5,479 nucleotides of DNA from Clostridia bacterium (GTDB lineage: Bacteria; Bacillota_A; Clostridia; Oscillospirales; Acutalibacteraceae). Of this stretch, positions 4,992 through 5,479 are shown one piece after another (positions within the stretch are counted from its first letter, which is position 1; every line of letters starts with the position of its first letter). The DNA is taken from assembly GCA_017390825.1 (NCBI GenBank), contig JAFPAK010000087.1, positions 1 through 5,479 of the forward strand, in the 5' to 3' direction. Both the position numbers and the translations under genes were made by a program. Under the pieces are notes generated by a model. It worked only from the letters and a program-made list of their open reading frames with translations. It had not been told where the DNA came from and did no database searches.

Positions 4992-5479
4992 ATGAAAATA
5001 AAACCGATAATTAAAAGCGCTTCAAGAGCTTTAAAAAGTTCATACTTAAAATGCATTACCGCATTGATGACGGTTCTTATATTATATATCTGCTTAATTT
5101 TCTTTGAAGCTATATTTGATAGCATCATCGGTGAAACGGCTGTAAAAAGTGCAACCTTTGCTATTTATATTATAATTATTGTGCCGCTCATACTGGGTGT
5201 TAAACGAATGTATTTTATGATGTGCAAAAATACATCTGCCGATATCAATGATTGCTTTATTTATTTTTCATCGATTAAATTATTTTTTAAGGGACTTACA
5301 TTACAACTGATAAAAAAGAGTATCATACTTGCATCAATTGCAATTCTTGTTGTGCCATTTATTGCGGCTGCGTTTGCATATGTACAAACACCAATAATAT
5401 GCGCAGTTATGCTCGGCTTGTCAGCAATTGGAATAGCTGTAACACTACGGATAAATCTATCGCTTTTTTTATCTGATTA
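4992..5479 (+). CDS. Polytopic integral membrane protein, possibly DUF975-like; C-terminus beyond window
   Basis: An uninterrupted frame of 162 complete codons runs from ATG 4992 to the window edge, so the protein is partial. The basic N-terminus MKIKPIIKSASRALKSS precedes a hydrophobic segment at about 23-45. More hydrophobic segments lie at about 54-70, 110-130 and 133-151. Between the second and third is a hydrophilic stretch (about 71-108) containing KNTSADINDCFIYFSSIKLF. The arrangement of an N-terminal KxxAxxxLK-type stretch followed by membrane segments and a 'D(I)xDxFxxF' loop recalls DUF975-type membrane proteins of Firmicutes, but that is a weak resemblance from memory. No catalytic motif is visible and no function is proposed. 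It is separated from azlCD by a terminator, with at best a weak promoter (TTGTTT 4942-4947, GATAAC 4964-4969) of its own. Confidence 0.85.
   Translation, partial: MKIKPIIKSASRALKSSYLKCITALMTVLILYICLIFFEAIFDSIIGETAVKSATFAIYIIIIVPLILGVKRMYFMMCKNTSADINDCFIYFSSIKLFFKGLTLQLIKKSIILASIAILVVPFIAAAFAYVQTPIICAVMLGLSAIGIAVTLRINLSLFLSD

Noticed and set aside
4946..5128. 60-codon - strand frame near the end
   Set aside because: It is opposite a clearly better + strand membrane-protein frame with a ribosome-binding site; its hydrophobic look comes from the AT-rich complement.
1..5479. CRISPR array, insertion sequence, prophage, tRNA or rRNA gene
   Set aside because: No spaced direct repeats, transposase or integrase frames, terminal inverted repeats or RNA-gene signatures were seen; composition is even across the coding regions.

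Overview
The window reads like ordinary chromosomal DNA from an anaerobic low-to-moderate-GC Firmicute, most likely a gut-type member of Clostridia (Ruminococcus/Eubacterium-like). This is judged from the AT-leaning codon use, the strong Shine-Dalgarno sites, the tight one-strand gene packing and the protein families present. The assignment is an inference; no rRNA or other marker gene is present. All recognised genes are on the + strand.

Region 1 (1-3647) is the end of an apparent operon. It holds the last 55 codons of one DegV-family protein, a complete second DegV-family (FakB-like fatty-acid-binding) protein, an iron-containing alcohol dehydrogenase, and a class-3-type aldehyde dehydrogenase. 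The junctions are 10 nt, a 4-base ATGA overlap, and 2 nt, and the block ends in a strong hairpin terminator at 3608-3647. Together the proteins could bind a fatty acyl chain and interconvert alcohol, aldehyde and acid. That joint role is a hypothesis drawn from family knowledge and gene order; no substrate can be read from the sequence.

Region 2 (3669-4765) is an independent two-gene unit, azlC-azlD, encoding a branched-chain amino acid exporter. It has its own near-consensus extended -10 promoter, an imperfect dyad across the -35 element, and an 8-base overlap between the two genes.

Region 3 (4766-4991) is non-coding. It holds a possible extended -10 promoter, then a run of hairpins ending in a perfect 8-bp intrinsic terminator. 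This looks like a roughly 110-nt small RNA or an attenuator-type leader, and I cannot assign it to a known family.

Region 4 (4992-5479) is the first 162 codons of a polytopic membrane protein (DUF975-like at best) that is cut by the window edge. The most interesting points are the DegV/Fe-ADH/ALDH cluster, with possible membrane-associating ends on both dehydrogenases, and the unassigned structured RNA.
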